A program made the translations under genes and the position numbers. The notes under the pieces were generated by a model. It ran no database searches. It saw only the letters and a program-made list of their open reading frames with translations, and was not told the DNA's origin. Below, in pieces: positions 62,298-64,000 of a stretch of DNA of 64,000 nt (its first letter is position 1; each line of letters starts with the position of its first letter). This DNA comes from Xanthomonas sontii (GTDB lineage: Bacteria > Pseudomonadota > Gammaproteobacteria > Xanthomonadales > Xanthomonadaceae), in assembly GCF_040529055.1 (NCBI RefSeq), contig NZ_CP132342.1, forward strand, positions 2,788,001 to 2,852,000. The letters are read 5' to 3'.

Positions 62298-63077
62298 TCA
62301 CTTCTCGACGAACGCGCGCTCGAACACGTAATGCCCCGGCGAGCCGATGCGCGGCGAGGCGACGAAGCCGCGGGCGTCCAGGGTGTGGCGCAGGTCGGCC
62401 AGCATCTGCGGGCTGCCGCAGATCATCGCGCGGTCGTGTTCCGGGTTCAGCGGCGGCAGGCCGAGGGTGCGCTGCATTTCGCCGCTCTCGAGCAACTCGG
62501 TGAGGCGGCCGCGGTTGCGGAAGTCCTCGCGGGTCACCGCCGGGTAGTACAGCAGCTTCTCGCGGATGGTCTCGCCGAGGAACTCGTGCTGCGGCAGTTC
62601 CTTCTCGAAATAGTCGCGGTAGGCCAGGTCCTTCTCGAAGCGCACGCCGTGGGTGAGGATCACCTTGTCGAAGCGCTCGTAGGTTTCCGGATCCTTGATC
62701 ACCGACAGCCACGGCGCCAGGCCGGTGCCGGTGCCCAGCAAGTAAAGGTGGCGGCCCGGGTGCAGGTCGCTGATCAGCAGGGTGCCGGTGGGCTTCTTGC
62801 CGACCAGCACCGAATCGCCCGGCTTGATGTGCTGCAGGCGCGAGGTCAGCGGGCCGTCCGGCACCTTGATGCTGAAGAACTCCAGTTGCTCTTCCCAGTT
62901 GGCGCTGGCGATGGAATAGGCGCGCAGCAGCGGCCGCGTCTCCGTCTCCAGGCCGATCATCACGAACTGGCCGTTGTCGAAGCGGAAGCCGTCGTTGCGG
63001 GTGGTGGTGAAGCTGAAGTAGTCCTCGGTCCAGTGGCGGACATCGAGCACCGTTTCGGGGCCAAAAGCGGAAGACAT
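62298..63077 (-). CDS. fpr: ferredoxin/flavodoxin-NADP+ reductase
   Basis: Predicted 259 residues. The FAD motif RAYSIAS (about 54-60) and the NADP-binding YLLGTGTGLAPWLSVIKD are conserved; the C-terminus ends VFERAFVEK as in bacterial type I FPRs. It transfers electrons from NADPH to ferredoxin or flavodoxin, often in iron and oxidative-stress metabolism. A perfect palindrome with Fur-box-like arms lies upstream. Confidence 0.95.
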   Translation of the reverse strand: MSSAFGPETVLDVRHWTEDYFSFTTTRNDGFRFDNGQFVMIGLETETRPLLRAYSIASANWEEQLEFFSIKVPDGPLTSRLQHIKPGDSVLVGKKPTGTLLISDLHPGRHLYLLGTGTGLAPWLSVIKDPETYERFDKVILTHGVRFEKDLAYRDYFEKELPQHEFLGETIREKLLYYPAVTREDFRNRGRLTELLESGEMQRTLGLPPLNPEHDRAMICGSPQMLADLRHTLDARGFVASPRIGSPGHYVFERAFVEK

Positions 63078-63128
63078 GCCGTTGATCGTGATGGGGAAGG
63101 AACGGCGGCCATTCTACCCCATGCCGGT

Positions 63129-63153
63129 TCAAATGAGATCAACTCTCATTTGA
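63129..63153. promoter_or_regulatory. Fur-box-like palindrome upstream of fpr
   Basis: TCAAATGAGA and its exact complement TCTCATTTGA are separated by five bases (TCAAC). The AATGAGA/TCTCATT arms with a five-base gap match the outline of gammaproteobacterial Fur boxes. The site is 52-76 bases upstream of the fpr start codon, and just beyond the end of the 63181 gene. No T-run is present, so a terminator is unlikely. Regulation by Fur or a related metal regulator is inferred. Confidence 0.55.
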
Positions 63154-63180
63154 GGGTCGGGCCGATCCCGGCGATCCGGC

Positions 63181-63579
63181 TCACTTCTCGAACGAGACCT
63201 CGTAGGACAGGTACAGCGGCGCCTGCGGCGGCGCCAGCAGCGGGCGCTGGCGCAGGAAACGTTCCAGGCACAGGGCCAGCGGCGTGGTGCCGTTGCGCCA
63301 GCTGGCGCCGACGCTGCCGTCGGCCTGCACCTGCACCACCACGGTGAACGGCGAGGTGTCCGGACGCGGCGTGGCGCAACTGGCCACGCCCTCGTCCAGC
63401 GCCGCGCGCTGCAGGGTCTGCAGGCGTTCCTGCATGGCCGCCGGCAGGCCGGCCTCGTCGCGGTCGGCCAGGGCCTTGGCCGCGGCGTAGTCGGACGGTG
63501 CCGGCGTGTCGGCGGCGGGAGCGGCGAGCGCCGGGACGGCGAGGGCGGCGGCGAACAGGCAGGGCAGGGTGCGGAGCAT
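63181..63579 (-). CDS. small exported protein of unknown function
   Basis: Predicted 132 residues with a signal peptide (LRTLPCLFAAALAVPALA). The mature part has two Cys (VASCATP, LALCLER) and a pattern like the TonB C-terminal domain: VVVQVQADGSVGASWRNGTTPLALCLERFLRQRP ending in YLSYEVSFEK. Such periplasmic domains often bind partners. It lies 27 bases after the ABC exporter gene on the same strand, so co-transcription is likely. Function unknown. Confidence 0.68.
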   Translation of the reverse strand: MLRTLPCLFAAALAVPALAAPAADTPAPSDYAAAKALADRDEAGLPAAMQERLQTLQRAALDEGVASCATPRPDTSPFTVVVQVQADGSVGASWRNGTTPLALCLERFLRQRPLLAPPQAPLYLSYEVSFEK

Positions 63580-63606
63580 GGCGGTGTCGGAAGGGGCGGA
63601 CCAGGC

Positions 63607-64000
63607 TCAACGATACCCAGCGGCCTGCAGTTCGAACAGTTCCGCGTAGCGGCCGCCCTGCGCCATGAGTTCGTCGTGGGTGCCGCTGGCTTCGATCCGC
63701 CCGTCGGCCAGGACCAGGATGCGGTCGGCCATGCGCACGCTGGAGAAGCGGTGCGAGATCAGCACCGCGGTGCGGTTGTCGGACAGCTCCTTGAAGCGCT
63801 GGAACACCTCGAACTCGCTGCGCGCGTCCAGCGCGGCGGTCGGTTCGTCGAGGATCATCACCTGTGCGTCGCGCATGTAGGCGCGGGCGATGGCGATCTT
63901 CTGCCACTGCCCGCCGGACAGGTCCACGCCGGTCTTGAAGCGGCGCCCGATCACCTGCGCGTAGCCCTGCGGCAGTCCGTCGATCAACTCGGCGGCCATC
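63607..64000 (-). CDS. ABC exporter ATPase, C-terminal part (runs out of the window)
   Basis: The final ~130 residues of a nucleotide-binding domain; the gene continues past 64000. Signature LSGGQWQKIAIARA, Walker B VMILDEPTAALDARSE, the H-loop in VLISHRFSSVRMADRI and a D-loop are all present; Walker A must lie outside. The ending GTHDELMAQGGRYAELFELQAAGYR is typical of fused membrane/NBD exporters (MsbA/HlyB type). Substrate cannot be judged from this part. Confidence 0.9.
   Translation of the reverse strand, partial: MAAELIDGLPQGYAQVIGRRFKTGVDLSGGQWQKIAIARAYMRDAQVMILDEPTAALDARSEFEVFQRFKELSDNRTAVLISHRFSSVRMADRILVLADGRIEASGTHDELMAQGGRYAELFELQAAGYR

Overview
The window is one contiguous stretch of a high-GC gammaproteobacterial chromosome and is almost certainly from the Xanthomonadaceae, most likely Xanthomonas. 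Evidence for this is the FimX-type degenerate GGDEF/EAL protein, the phaR-phaB pair, codon use with strongly GC-rich third positions, and several intergenic repeat families of the kind scattered through xanthomonad genomes (GGAGCGGCTTCAGCCGCGAC elements, ACCCTCACCCCAACCCCTCTCCC elements, GGGAATGGGGAATC-type mini-repeats). I cannot name the species. I see no prophage, insertion sequence, integrase or CRISPR array. This looks like core chromosome with a few accessory islets.

Layout. 0.4-2.9 kb: secreted subtilase with C-terminal SLH-like repeats. 3.1-7.0 kb: marR-FUSC-DUF1656-HlyD aromatic-acid efflux operon behind a palindromic operator. 7.3-10.5 kb: a lipoprotein, tRNA-Phe with its promoter and terminator, a small exported protein and a lipocalin. 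10.1-20.6 kb: housekeeping genes, with queG-xseA diverging from nnr-tsaE-amiC-mutL, a DUF1684 lipoprotein and a TraB/GumN protein. 20.6-24.4 kb: tandem repeats, phaR, phaB, gluQRS and htpX. 24.4-28.4 kb: fimX, a BaiN-type flavoprotein and yaeQ. 28.4-32.8 kb: a cold-shock gene, a GST, a lipoprotein esterase and selO. 32.8-37.9 kb: tetR diverging from a two-gene RND pump. 37.9-42.6 kb: apt, a small unknown gene, dbpA and uup. 42.7-43.7 kb: a membrane-anchored barnase-like RNase with barstar. 43.9-50.2 kb: sodA, an EEP-fold protein with a degraded active site, a GH3 beta-glucosidase and an M14 carboxypeptidase. 50.4-55.1 kb: a POT peptide transporter, a rhomboid protease, small proteins, a DUF3298 lipoprotein and a second MarR. 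55.3-58.9 kb: anti-sigma/ECF sigma genes diverging from a second subtilase and a Gly/Ala-rich exported protein. 59.1-64 kb: Dcp dipeptidase, glutathione peroxidase, ferredoxin-NADP reductase with a Fur-box-like palindrome, a small exported protein and the end of an ABC exporter.

How the genes may work together. Peptide and protein turnover is over-represented: two subtilases, M14, M3, HtpX, a rhomboid and a POT importer. Envelope stress and export form a second theme: two efflux systems with local repressors, an ECF switch, and an ABC exporter. The best candidates for something undescribed are the ECF/anti-sigma/subtilase/low-complexity-protein module (55.3-58.9 kb), the anchored RNase/barstar pair, and a set of perfect palindromes in short promoter regions (7047, 21501, 23366, 52981, 63129) that look like unassigned operators. 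All functional calls come from reading the sequence by eye; no database search was run.
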